Positions 52,814 through 62,101 of a DNA stretch of 64,000 nucleotides are shown here, in pieces. Source of the stretch: Yarrowia lipolytica. Taxonomy: Eukaryota; Ascomycota; Dipodascomycetes; Dipodascales. The notes beneath the pieces were generated by a model. That model was not told the origin of the DNA, did no database searches, and saw nothing but the letters and a program-made list of their open reading frames with translations. Each line of letters starts with the position of its first letter. Within the stretch, counting starts at the first letter, position 1. A program made the translations under genes and the position numbers. The stretch is taken from assembly GCF_001761485.1 (NCBI RefSeq), contig NC_090773.1, forward strand, positions 124,001-188,000, given 5' to 3'.

Positions 52814-54019
52814 TCAAGTACTTATGAAATCCCACACAATATGTCCTACTCCTGGAGCAAACGTTTTTACCATCTCCGTATGCAAATGCTTTCCAAACAC
52901 CTTCCCCCTTTCCCTGGTAAACTCTTCAATCTCGTTCATAGCGACGTTCTCATGAACATGATAAGTAGTGACCCCTGACTGCGCCAGAGACGTCGCAGTG
53001 CCCCATGCCTGCTTACAGTCTGGTAGCAGACCCATGTTGATGTGTGTCAGAGGTAGAGCTTCCATAGTCGTTGTCTCATTGAACCTCCTTAGCTCTTCAA
53101 TTCTCTCAACGGCCTTCTCATTGGACTCATTGAAGACAATGGCATGTGTAGTTCCTGGAGGTCCCACCTTGCTCCAGTCCGGCTTTTCTCCCTCCTTGAC
53201 CACTTGAAGACTCAACTTGGCCAGCTGAGCTCCCCTTCTCAGCCCCTCGATGGACCAGGCATTGATGTCCCATCCTAGAATGAGCCTCGGCTTGAGTTGT
53301 GCGTACGACAGAAAGAAGTAGCCGATTCCACAATACAAATCAACCACCAGAGAATTGGAAGAGGACTTGAATATCGGCGAGTTCAATACTCGAGCCTTCT
53401 CTTTGATGTTGCCCCGACTGAACATGGTGTACATAGGAGCCCAGCACTGTTTGATATCATTCTGAGTAGTGGTGACCCAGTAGGCGTTGTGGAAGTCTTC
53501 AGAAGTCGGATGGTCGTACAGCATAGGGTGATCAGCAGGATACGGACCCCAATCTCCGACTAACCGGGTGATTCCAGGATGCCGAATCACGTTTTGTTGC
53601 TTAGAAATCGGACTGTTGACAGCTACATGGGTCACTCCAGGCTTATCTTTCAACCATTCCGTCAAAGCGCGCTGGATCTTGGTTTTTTCCCAGCCAGCAA
53701 AAGAGCCAGCTGTGAAGAGAGCCATGGAGCCGTATATCGTGTATCTCTTTGGCATGTCGTCGGTTATAGAGGGGTGTTTTTGATCTGGAGATCTCTCGCG
53801 GACAAAGTATTTGCACTCCGAGGAAACGTTTATCGACGGATCAGTGATTTCAACGAACCCGTCACTTGTTTCTCTCCCCCCTTCCGTCACAGTGGTAGCC
53901 ACAAACATGCTTCCATCATGAGATATCACTCCAGTGGTTTTGTCAAACAGCTCCCGCTTCTCAAGTTCCGTTTTGACAGCTTTTATATCGCGTTTAGACG
54001 GGGATATAAAGAGCTGCAT
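52814..54019 (-). CDS. TRM12: tRNA wybutosine-synthesising protein 2 (Trm12/TYW2)
   Basis: A 401-residue SAM-dependent transferase. In the wybutosine pathway TYW2/Trm12 moves the 3-amino-3-carboxypropyl group of SAM onto the modified G37 of phenylalanine tRNA, a base that helps keep the reading frame. The C-terminal catalytic half has the Rossmann motif SLVVDLYCGIGYF (about 223-235) and QCWAPMYTMFSRGNIKEKARV before it (191-211), which is diagnostic for the family; GWDIN, about residue 248, is the acidic loop at strand 2. The N-terminal half (1-180) is the tRNA-contact region and is more variable. Baker's yeast Trm12 is 462 residues, so this copy is somewhat shorter but complete. The ATG lies next to an AT-rich stretch (GGGATATAAAG on the plus strand, just inside the start). 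Confidence 0.92.
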   Translation of the reverse strand: MQLFISPSKRDIKAVKTELEKRELFDKTTGVISHDGSMFVATTVTEGGRETSDGFVEITDPSINVSSECKYFVRERSPDQKHPSITDDMPKRYTIYGSMALFTAGSFAGWEKTKIQRALTEWLKDKPGVTHVAVNSPISKQQNVIRHPGITRLVGDWGPYPADHPMLYDHPTSEDFHNAYWVTTTQNDIKQCWAPMYTMFSRGNIKEKARVLNSPIFKSSSNSLVVDLYCGIGYFFLSYAQLKPRLILGWDINAWSIEGLRRGAQLAKLSLQVVKEGEKPDWSKVGPPGTTHAIVFNESNEKAVERIEELRRFNETTTMEALPLTHINMGLLPDCKQAWGTATSLAQSGVTTYHVHENVAMNEIEEFTRERGKVFGKHLHTEMVKTFAPGVGHIVWDFIST

Positions 54020-55697
54020 GGTATCACAGCAGACTTATACAGTAGAAACTCGTCTTGTGGTGATGGTCCGGTCCGTCTGAAATTTTCTTACCGTCAATGG
54101 TCTAACTTTAATTGGTGATGGAGTAATAAAAAGATACTAATATACAACACAGCAGTTTAGCCGGTGTGTTTTGACGTTTTATTTTATGTATACTCGGTAA
54201 AATGGTGATTGAAAATTTATTTGTGGCAATATTTTCAGATTATTTCGTTTAGGTCGTCTGGTATCGTCATTTTACGTCTGTCCTACTCTCCGGGTGAAAA
54301 ATAAGGTGGAGGTGACGAAATGTTTTCTTCCTCGTCTCAAGTGCTCTCAAGTGCTCTCAAGTGCTCTCAAGTGCTCTTGGTCGTCTTCAAGTGGTTCATT
54401 TTCGTGCTGTTCCTCTTTTACCTCTCTTCATAACTCCTCCTATCCTGTTTTTAGCGCTTTTCCTACACTCGTAGATCTTTCTCGTACCACATCTGGTTTC
54501 GGCTCCACCTGCACCAACTTACTTGGACTCAGATCCTGGTACATACGAAGGGCTAAAAGCCGATGGACACGGAGACGCATCCAAAACGGGAGGAGTGGGT
54601 GGATCGGCTCAGACGCCGGTATGCGCGGAGAAACCGGACTCGGTGAATCTAATGAGGCGATTGTGTTCGTTCGTGTGTATCCGGAGATGTTCATTAGAGC
54701 ACACAGTACACCAGACGGACAAGTGGTAGTCAAGCACAAGAACAGGTACTCGAACGGTACTCGTACCATACCATGCGACTTGACGAACTATGGCAAGTTG
54801 GTTGATCCCCTGTTGGCCTCAAAGGTGATCTACACTTGCACCTTGTGTACACTTTTTGCTTCTTACTATGTGGTAGCTACAGTATGTTGAGTGCTACTGC
54901 ACACTTTTGATGCTCCAAAAAGCACTTCTAGCCTCCACAATAACGGACACAACAATCCAAAAATCTTACCTCAAAAGGCGTGTCTCAACAAGTCGAAGTG
55001 CGGCGCTACCGCACTCTTTCAATCAGTCATTATATGAACACCATGGGTAGGTTTAATTACCACCAATGTCAACATAAGGGTTCAAGTTGTTTGTGCGTGT
55101 GTTAAGCTATAGAGTAGGTTGTGGTGTGGTAAAGTACATACTGGTGGGCCCTGAGCAACCGGTGGCGAAACAGTAGCGTTATAATAATGAGCTGATATTT
55201 TTGGTCTCCTTTACTCTCACCACTCCTAACCTGTCTCATTCTCCTCATAACCTCTACAGTATCGTACAAGTAGTCAGTCTCTGTATCTCCTACATCAGGT
55301 CGCGTTGTATACTCGTCTCGTACTCGCACCCCCAACGCTCATCCCCGGAGTATGCAGTGATATGCGGGTTAGGTCCTGTTAGCTCCGAAGTTCGGAAGCA
55401 TAAAGTAGTGGTATTTTAGGGGGGTTACGAGGGTTGATTTTTATGGGGTGATGCTTAGTAATGTTTAGTCACGTGCCTGGTCCCCCCTGAGCCCGTTTTT
55501 CCCATAAAAATTCTCTCCGCAGACCCACTTTTCAGCCCTCTCTTCCCAGGTCTCATAACCCAACTGGGCCCGCATTCCAAACCACCTGCTGCGCGATATA
55601 GATTTAACATCAACTTTGAAGCTACCGTGCAGATAGATACATACAACATAAGCCATCCTTCATCTCCACAACTACAACACACACACCTGGAGAAGCG
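54020..55697. promoter_or_regulatory. Divergent interval TRM12 - Asn/Ser-rich protein gene
   Basis: 1.7 kb with both promoters. A plus-strand frame over 54294-54890 opens with GTG only and contains a four-copy 10-bp repeat; I do not accept it as a gene. One octamer lies at 55265. Confidence 0.55.
54336..54375 (+). repeat. 10-bp tandem repeat, four exact copies
   Basis: CTCAAGTGCT is repeated at 54336, 54346, 54356 and 54366 without change, so it is likely recent. It is intergenic. Confidence 0.93.
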
Positions 55698-57371
55698 ATG
55701 ACGACGCCTAAAAACAAACGCAAGTTTGGCTGGATGAAGCGCCTGGTCAACGGAGGCAAGGAGGGCGAGCTGAGCAGGACAGACAACACAAACACAGGAG
55801 GTTCCAACACAGGCAGCACAAAGGAGAACGTTGGTATTGCCAGTGCCCAACCCATGACCTTTGATACGCCACTGGAAGACGTTCCTCAGCTGAATCAACC
55901 GACCCAACCGACCCACTCGCAGTCTTCTCAACAGACCGAGACGCAAGCCAACCACGTGACTCAGACCGGCTCAAATCACGCCCAGAACACAGACTATGAC
56001 AACTCGTATGGTACCTCATACAACGCCGACAACTCGGAAATGAACTCTGGATCGGACTCAGAAAATGGCAGTGTGTACTCCCAACCATCCAACAACAACG
56101 CAGCCGACTTTTACGGACAGATGTACGATGTCCACAACTCGTCCCAGCTGTACCCTTCACGCATGGACAACTCGTCTACCGAGGGTATCAAGAGCGTGCG
56201 CGACAACCACAGTATGCGCAGTGGCTCTGTGTTGACGGATATGGCCAACCACCCTGCCGGATCGACAATCGGATCGCCCCGTTCAATCGCAAAGTCTGTG
56301 GGGTGGCACAGTGTGGGTTCTCGGTCACCCAAATCGATCAAGTCGACTGATTCGCTTAAATCTGGCATTGTCGGCAACTCGTGGCGTCGAAGAGACTACT
56401 ATAAGTTCCTCACAGACGAAGATGATGACGGTTCCTCCATTACAGGAGACAATCATGAGGGAGGGCCTTCCTCGAGTCACCATGTTCGAATTGACAGTGA
56501 CAGACTGGACAGTCGAGGAAGCGGAACCCACCCTCATTCCCCTCTGGCTCAAAGTCATTCGTCTTCTTCTCTCATGTTTGACGCTCCTTCAAGTCCCCAA
56601 GTTCATGATGAACACCTCCCTTCTTCAAGCACAGCTCCCCACCATCACAGTAATTTAGCTGACTCCATGGTTGTCGCAGAAGATTACCAACAGTCAAACG
56701 TTTCTTCTTCTGCTCTCCATGGTCTAGGAGTGTCCATGGAGGGTCTTAACGTCAATGACGACAACAGTAACAACAGCAACAACAGCATTTCCGAATCTTC
56801 TTCTACCGAAGGAGCTGAGCAGGATGGTCCCTCAACCGCTGGAAGCTCTGCCAGAGGAATTCGAAACGGTTCTCACCATAGCATTGACCACAACGACAAC
56901 GGCAATGCCACATCTTCGCATTACAACAACAACGGCAACGGCCATGGTAATAGCAACTACAATGGCAGCTATAACGTCAACACAAACCCCAACGCTGCGG
57001 CTAGATCGACATCATACTCTTCGTCTCTCTCCACTTCTGGTTTTGCGTCTCCGTCAATCATGTCCCAGAACTCGGACGGGGCCTCGACCAGCTACACGGT
57101 GCCCTCGGGGATGCACCATGTGCAACTGCAGCCGCAGCAACACCAGGGCCATCATCATGGCCAACAAAATCTGCAGGTGAACACCGTGCCCAATCTCGAC
57201 AACGCATCTATCATCACTCTTGCGTCTTCTTCCAAACGACGACGACGACGGTCCGTTGACACTATGGCTAGCACTCGGGGAATTGCTCCTGCTAGTCTGT
57301 ATGTCAACCGGTCCGTGGAGTCGCTTCCCATGGACACTGACACTGAGACCAACCATTCTGTTGAGAGGTAG
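55698..57371 (+). CDS. Low-complexity Asn/Ser-rich protein, function unknown
   Basis: A 557-residue, largely disordered protein rich in Asn, Ser, His and Gln. Three islands stand out. The N-terminus is basic (KNKRKFGWMKRLVNGG). A mid-protein block at about 227-245, NSWRRRDYYKFLTDEDDD, has aromatic and charged residues rare elsewhere in it. The C-terminal region at about 500-545 has IITLASSSKRRRRRSVDT followed by a small hydrophobic stretch (GIAPASLYV). These islands are likely the conserved parts. The Arg5 run next to Ser/Thr could be a nuclear signal or a basophilic-kinase site. I have a weak sense that the C-terminal block occurs in other yeast proteins but cannot name one. ATG and codon use are normal. 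Confidence 0.75.
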   Translation: MTTPKNKRKFGWMKRLVNGGKEGELSRTDNTNTGGSNTGSTKENVGIASAQPMTFDTPLEDVPQLNQPTQPTHSQSSQQTETQANHVTQTGSNHAQNTDYDNSYGTSYNADNSEMNSGSDSENGSVYSQPSNNNAADFYGQMYDVHNSSQLYPSRMDNSSTEGIKSVRDNHSMRSGSVLTDMANHPAGSTIGSPRSIAKSVGWHSVGSRSPKSIKSTDSLKSGIVGNSWRRRDYYKFLTDEDDDGSSITGDNHEGGPSSSHHVRIDSDRLDSRGSGTHPHSPLAQSHSSSSLMFDAPSSPQVHDEHLPSSSTAPHHHSNLADSMVVAEDYQQSNVSSSALHGLGVSMEGLNVNDDNSNNSNNSISESSSTEGAEQDGPSTAGSSARGIRNGSHHSIDHNDNGNATSSHYNNNGNGHGNSNYNGSYNVNTNPNAAARSTSYSSSLSTSGFASPSIMSQNSDGASTSYTVPSGMHHVQLQPQQHQGHHHGQQNLQVNTVPNLDNASIITLASSSKRRRRRSVDTMASTRGIAPASLYVNRSVESLPMDTDTETNHSVER

Positions 57372-57901
57372 CGGAAGATGGTGCACGATGTTCTTTCTTG
57401 ACGTTAGATTCAGCTTCTGCGGATCATAATATCTAATAATGCTATAGCATATAAAAAATAATACGAGTATGAGAGGATGGAGATTGATATCGCGCCATAG
57501 ACTGGGTGTGTTGAGAGTCGGTTTGTTTGTAGCTTATGTTGGCAAGTTCCTGATTGCAACATTACATAACAAATCGATATTCGAAATTGATATTCGAATT
57601 AGACACCGACGAAAATGGGTGCCCAACAGTTCGTGTGTCATAAACTGCTTGTGTCGGGTCAAATGACTGGATCTACTCTTGTCACCGATTTGGGAGTCTT
57701 GCATATGAGGCCGTTTAGTATATAAGGCTGTTTCATAAATGATACGGGTCCGTGTGTGAGGCCCTTTTGTAGATGTGGGGAGCTTCCTTGTTGAGAAATG
57801 GACACAATTCGTCTATAAATAAGTCCGTAGGCCAATAGAAATATCGTACATTGGACCACCAACATTCCTTCGCATACACCTTTCCACCAACAACTTCAAC
57901 C
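57372..57901. promoter_or_regulatory. Promoter interval of the first small clustered gene
   Basis: 530 bases. TATAAATA at 57814-57821 lies 88 bases before the ATG at 57902. No other feature is seen. Confidence 0.55.
57814..57821 (+). promoter_or_regulatory. TATA box, small clustered gene 1
   Basis: TATAAATA lies 88 bases before the start codon, the same sequence as before clustered genes 3 and 4. Confidence 0.6.
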
Positions 57902-58270
57902 ATGAACGACTCCCTGAACAGCACCGAGAATGGCTGGACTCATACCGAGAGCTACTCCGATTATGATCTCGCCGACATCGAGAGCAATCCCGAGAAAATC
58001 AGTGATATTAGCGATGCTCCCTTCCCTATGGACTTTCAGCTGGTTATTTTCATGGACATGCTGCTTGATCTCTTACTTGGCCATCTGAGTCTTGACTTCG
58101 AGTCTTCTAACCAGGCCCGAGGACTCAGAAATCTTCGAGACGGTGATGACATTCTTGTAGATGTGCTTAAGGATCGCACTTCTCGCAAGTGGTCTTTCCT
58201 CCAGGATTCACTGAGCATACTATCAGAAGCTGCCGCGAAATCGATCGACTGCCACTGCCGTGTAGGGTAG
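57902..58270 (+). CDS. Small clustered gene 1: 122-residue helical protein
   Basis: An ATG-started frame with good codon preference, starting MNDSLNSTENGWTH. The first 40 residues are acidic and Ser/Tyr-rich and probably disordered. Residues 45-110 look helical and hydrophobic: DFQLVIFMDMLLDLLLGHLSLD, then a charged second helix region (RNLRDGDDILVDVLKDR) and a third (WSFLQDSLSILSEA). The leucine-rich helix is similar to LILLMFYMDTLLLDNLQID in gene 4 (61354), including the F-M-D / Y-M-D position and the D/F-x-S that follows, so a distant family tie is plausible. The helix is too amphipathic to be an obvious membrane anchor, though this is not excluded. A CTAACCAG acceptor-like site occurs inside it but no donor is seen. 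Unknown function. Confidence 0.6.
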   Translation: MNDSLNSTENGWTHTESYSDYDLADIESNPEKISDISDAPFPMDFQLVIFMDMLLDLLLGHLSLDFESSNQARGLRNLRDGDDILVDVLKDRTSRKWSFLQDSLSILSEAAAKSIDCHCRVG

Positions 58271-59169
58271 GCTTGGGGCTTTAAAAACCAAAATTAGTTG
58301 ACATTTAGTTAAGATTAATGTGAATTTCAGTGATGCTGGACATACGAACGTAGTACCGTTTCTATAGGGGCTAAAAGTAAACCTCAACTTACCTTGTATC
58401 AGTAGCAGCACATTCATTCACCAATATAGTGATGGAAATACAGTGTCTCTACTGTACAGTACATCCACTGTACTTGTTCATGTATGTACATACTGGTATA
58501 GTTGAGTTGAACAAATGTAAGAGGAGGACTCTCCAGAATAAGCAGAATTATTTAGAAGAAATTTGGTACAGATAATCAAACTAACACTCTGAAATAAATC
58601 AAACTGGACTCTTTCTGCTCTCGGTTATCTCACTTTGCTCATTCTCTGGTCAGTCCTATCTCCAGGGTCTCAGGTCTCACAGATTGGTGTGGACATTGAA
58701 CTGTACTGAATGTACAGTAGCTAAATCATTGTGTGACCTCTTTTGGCAGTATGTGGCAACATTACGACCATGACATATTGGTTATATCCACTCCAATATC
58801 CTTCATGCACTACTTCGTCTCTCTGAAACAGCCCCACCATGATCGTGTGAAATTCTGTCTCATGAGCACCACCTTACAATCACTTCATGATCAATCACCA
58901 TGTACGTACAACAGAAGTCTGTCGCTCGTAGAATTAACAGATGAGTCTTCGAGAATGAAATATTAGCAGACCGGTCACATGATTTTTCCAATTCCACCAA
59001 TTCTACGCTGTTTTGGGCCACCAATGCCACACCTGTATGGAGCTTCTTGCATATGAGCCGTCTCCAGACGTGGGGGATTCCACACTTTCCAGCCCCAGGT
59101 TGCCATATATAAAGAGGACGGATTCCACCCTGAAATACTCACTAACGGATCCACCAAACCATTTACAGT
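58271..59169. promoter_or_regulatory. Interval between small genes 1 and 2
   Basis: About 900 bases. A frame at 58733-58966 opens with GTG only. TATATAAA at 59106-59113 lies 64 bases before gene 2. TACTGTA/TACAGTA heptamers cluster at 58440-58475. Confidence 0.5.
59106..59113 (+). promoter_or_regulatory. TATA box, small clustered gene 2
   Basis: TATATAAA lies 64 bases before the ATG at 59170. Confidence 0.6.
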
Positions 59170-59505
59170 ATGTTCATCGCCGAGACCAGCTTCGAGTTTT
59201 GCAACGACGTCAACATTGAAGCCATGCTTCAGCACCTGAATCAGATCGTAGACATTAACGACAAGGTCGATGAGATGATCGATATGTTACAGCGAGATTT
59301 CGGAGCCACTTTCGACTCCTATCGATCGGCCCTAATCCACGTAGTCGAGTTCGCTGAAAATCTTAGTCGAAAGCTGGAGAAGTTCAAACACGCCCTGGAT
59401 ACGCTGACAGAAAGCAATCAATGCATTGCCGATGACATATTTGCTTTCTATTTGAAACACAAGAATGATTCTTACAAGCTACCTATGGGCGCTTCGCATT
59501 ACTGA
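59170..59505 (+). CDS. Small clustered gene 2: 111-residue helical protein
   Basis: ATG-started and compact, with codon use like the real genes. Nearly the whole protein looks alpha-helical: NIEAMLQHLNQIVDINDK, VDEMIDMLQRDF, ALIHVVEFAENLSRKLEKF and ALDTLTES suggest a four-helix or coiled-coil bundle. There are two cysteines, no signal peptide and no membrane segment. It is not clearly alignable with genes 3 and 4, although size, promoter type, strand and helical character agree. I recognise no family; a remote relative of the same set or an independent orphan are both possible. Confidence 0.6.
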   Translation: MFIAETSFEFCNDVNIEAMLQHLNQIVDINDKVDEMIDMLQRDFGATFDSYRSALIHVVEFAENLSRKLEKFKHALDTLTESNQCIADDIFAFYLKHKNDSYKLPMGASHY

Positions 59506-60088
59506 ACCCTTGCATTACTGAACCCTTTGCCTATTTGGTTCGTGCCGTGACCAACATGTATTGAACACTTTGATCTGTTGTATTGTATGTACACTGTTCC
59601 GTAAAATACTACTGTAGCTTCCAGAACCATACTGTAGTTACAGGTGTAACTAATAGCTCACTTAACTCATCTACTCAAGATGGTTACATCACCTTGAAGT
59701 CACGTGGGCTCGTATTTTTAGCTAGCAAATGAGTGTATTTGTAGATGTGCAGTTAAGTCGTGTGTGAAGGCGCCATAGGAGCTTCTCATCATCGGCGACG
59801 AATGGTGATGGCACAGGTCCCTGGGGTCATGTGATAATTCGAGACATACTATCTTTGTAACTGTCTCTTACACTGCGCCTATATTATCAGCCTCGTTTTT
59901 TATCCTCTATCATGTTCAGCCCCAATTATTCCGTGGTTACGACTCCAGATACAGTCTTCATAATGAACTTTGGCAAATTCTTACCTGTCAAAGGAGTGTC
60001 ATTTATAAGAAGACTTGAAAGAGTAGCAGTGTTTTATGTCACAATATTGGTCAATTTTGTACTTGTTAGTTTCCAGCATCTGCACATC

Positions 60089-60136
60089 CAGATTGTATTG
60101 CAGATTGTATCGCAGATTGTATCACAGATTGTATCG
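60089..60136 (+). repeat. 12-bp tandem repeat, four copies
   Basis: The unit is CAGATTGTATYR; copies start at 60089, 60101, 60113 and 60125 and differ only in the last two bases. It ends 42 bases before the TATA box of gene 3, a position where it could act on the promoter. Confidence 0.92.
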
Positions 60137-60178
60137 CAGCGAGTGACGTCCCAGTGGGCAAATCAGCCCCAATTCGAT

Positions 60179-60186
60179 TATAAATA
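60179..60186 (+). promoter_or_regulatory. TATA box, small clustered gene 3
   Basis: TATAAATA followed by G lies 61 bases before the ATG; the same TATAAATAG occurs before gene 4. Confidence 0.65.
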
Positions 60187-60239
60187 GAACGACTACCGCC
60201 TTCTCATAGACAGTCACCTGCTGTCCAACCCAACCAGTA

Positions 60240-60467
60240 ATGACCGACTTTAACCAGCTTGTGGACCTGATGTTCGATATCAAGAGTGCGTTTGACACTC
60301 TCGGACTTGTTCCCGATATGACTTTCAGCTCCGAGTGTCCCAGGAGTGAGGCGGAGGAGCTGAGGAGCATTGTTGATCGCAATATCGTCGTGCTCAAAGA
60401 TATTATGAGAAACTTTTCTGATGAAGAAGCTCGTGAATTGATGGACAAGTTCCCAGATCTTTTCTGA
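60240..60467 (+). CDS. Small clustered gene 3: 75-residue protein, paralog of gene 4
   Basis: An ATG-started frame, MTDFNQLVDLMFDIKS... Its whole length aligns with the protein at 61354-61623: shared marks are D-[FW]-N-Q-L-x-x-L-M-F at the N-terminus, S-S-x-C-P in the middle, E-A-R before the end, and a D-x-[FY]-P-x-L-F terminus, with about one third identity by eye and a single one-residue gap. Two such frames keeping similarity over their full length, each ending at the same place, is good evidence that both are genes. It is predicted to be three short helices. A single conserved cysteine (C35) in the S-S-x-C-P turn. No targeting signal. Family unknown to me. Confidence 0.7.
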   Translation: MTDFNQLVDLMFDIKSAFDTLGLVPDMTFSSECPRSEAEELRSIVDRNIVVLKDIMRNFSDEEARELMDKFPDLF

Positions 60468-61353
60468 GTCGACTTGCACCCTACGGCACAAGTGTTTTGT
60501 GGTGAATAGAAATTCATGTTTCCAAGAAAAAAACACACGCGTATTATAGTTGAGAGAATGTGTCAATATGACTCTGGGTGACTAAAAGTAAGAAGACTCG
60601 CTCACAATTACCGAAGCAACCTGAGATTGACTATCAGTAGCAGCAGACTGTCAACTTGTCAGCCTCAAAAATACATCTCTTTCGCGTACAGAGAACATTC
60701 TGATCATGGGATTGAGTCCAGCCTGGTCTCCGGTTGATTTAGCTTGTCAGGTCGCCGATGTCAACTAGGAGTACAATACAGCGACAACTGGCTATTGTAC
60801 TGGTAGAATACTGTGGTGTGCAGCAGTACACCCACCACCCGTCTGTGAAGCCCCAAAATACTCCACTCGACCTCGACGATCAGTCATATGTTCCGTCTCG
60901 ACGGTCAGTCATGTGCTCAGCCTCGGCACCAGCCTCACAGTCTCGAAGCCATCCCCAGCGCCTCGACTCCGTCTACAGACAGCCTCTATACTTTCGTGGA
61001 TAATGCCAACTGTAGAAACAATTGGAGCTTCTGTTGCTCTCAGCAAGAATTGGTGTGTCTCATGTCATCAATAATTCATATCGAACCTGTATTGTACTCG
61101 TACAGTATCTTACAGTATCGTACATACGATAGTATCTGGATTGAGCACCTGAATGGGGCCATGAATAACAGACTAGTCAGCCCCAGCTGGTGACAAAGGG
61201 CATTCATTCGTTTATAAATAGCGCCCATTTTTGCCGTCTTATCGACAGAATCCAAGGACCTTTTTTCCTTTCCCTCCGACCCAGCCCTCCGGCTCTCCAC
61301 CCTTCAACCCTTCGACCCTTCGACCCTCCAACTCAACCACCAATCCTTCCATA
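60468..61353. promoter_or_regulatory. Interval between small genes 3 and 4
   Basis: A frame at 60758-61003 starts with ATG but is Ser/Pro/Gln-rich with no helical pattern or relation to the cluster, so it is not accepted. TATAAATA at 61213-61220 lies 134 bases before gene 4. A C/T-rich leader with a triple CTTCGACC-like repeat (about 61300-61325) precedes the ATG. Confidence 0.5.
61213..61220 (+). promoter_or_regulatory. TATA box, small clustered gene 4
   Basis: TATAAATA followed by G lies 134 bases before the chosen ATG. The longer leader than in gene 3 comes from an added C/T-rich segment. Confidence 0.6.
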
Positions 61354-61623
61354 ATGACCGTTATCGGCCCTAGAGATCATAATGACTGGAATCAGCTCAT
61401 TCTTCTGATGTTCTATATGGATACTTTGTTGTTGGATAACTTGCAAATTGATCCCAAATCAATCTGTAGCTCCGCTTGTCCCCTGAACGACGTTGATGCG
61501 CTGAAGAAGATTATGCGTCGAAAGATGGCCGCCATTAACAATGCTGTGAACAAACTGCCAACCCATGAGGCCCGAACAATCACCGACGAATACCCCCAAC
61601 TTTTTGTGACCCTCGCTCTATAG
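61354..61623 (+). CDS. Small clustered gene 4: 89-residue protein, paralog of gene 3
   Basis: The start is the ATG beginning MTVIGPRDHNDWNQL; upstream codons in the frame are Pro/Ser/Thr-rich and begin with non-ATG. From residue 10 it aligns over its full length with gene 3 (DWNQLILLMF / DFNQLVDLMF, SSACP / SSECP, HEAR / EEAR, DEYPQLF / DKFPDLF) and then ends with four extra residues. Its first helix, LILLMFYMDTLLLDNLQ, also resembles the hydrophobic helix of gene 1. Several Lys/Arg residues lie in the second half (KKIMRRKM). Unknown function; the conserved surface (acidic start, SSxCP turn, PxLF end) suggests a shared binding partner, which is inference. Confidence 0.7.
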   Translation: MTVIGPRDHNDWNQLILLMFYMDTLLLDNLQIDPKSICSSACPLNDVDALKKIMRRKMAAINNAVNKLPTHEARTITDEYPQLFVTLAL

Positions 61624-62083
61624 ACCCCTTGGTACTTATTTGCAAATTCCGCAGTTACAAACGTTTTCGACTGTGCTTTTATGTAGTTGTAATAGACCAT
61701 GGAGAAGCTGTTGATTTAGTTGAACTTTAGTAAAGAGGACAGAAGTACCTCAGGACCTATTGCCACTACTCTAGAGATGCTAGAATGATGAAAATAATTT
61801 TACTCGGCCGATAAAGTAGACGATCCATAGAAAACAACCAATTGAACTCGTATTCTCATTATTGCAACACGTTTTTCTTCTGATTCTTCACCTATTTCTC
61901 TTTCGGCCCATCCAAGTTTTACTTAGGCTTTGTTGAGTCGGAGTCTCCACCAACCGCAAGAAGCACCACAATACAACCATATGGTGAGCTGAACCAATAG
62001 AAAACTCGGTTATGATTTAAGCCAAGAAGCCACCATACTTTTTATCCCTCTCGTCTTGGTATCTGTCTCATCTCGATCTCTCC

Positions 62084-62101
62084 ATCTCTCTCTCTCTCTC
62101 C
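62084..62101 (+). repeat. (CT)n microsatellite
   Basis: Nine CT units run into a C run, in an overall C/T-rich stretch that resembles a yeast promoter, but no gene follows it. Confidence 0.85.

Larger units (their letters stand above)
59506..60239. promoter_or_regulatory. Interval between small genes 2 and 3
   Basis: It holds a 12-bp four-copy repeat at 60089-60136 and TATAAATA at 60179-60186, 61 bases before gene 3. An ATG-started frame from 59912 to 60187 runs through the repeat and is judged non-coding. Confidence 0.55.

Noticed and set aside
54294-54890. 198-codon plus-strand frame
   Set aside because: GTG start; the frame runs through a 10-bp tandem repeat and has no domain.
59912-60187. 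91-codon ATG frame upstream of small gene 3
   Set aside because: Much of it is the translated 12-bp repeat, and it covers the TATA box of gene 3.
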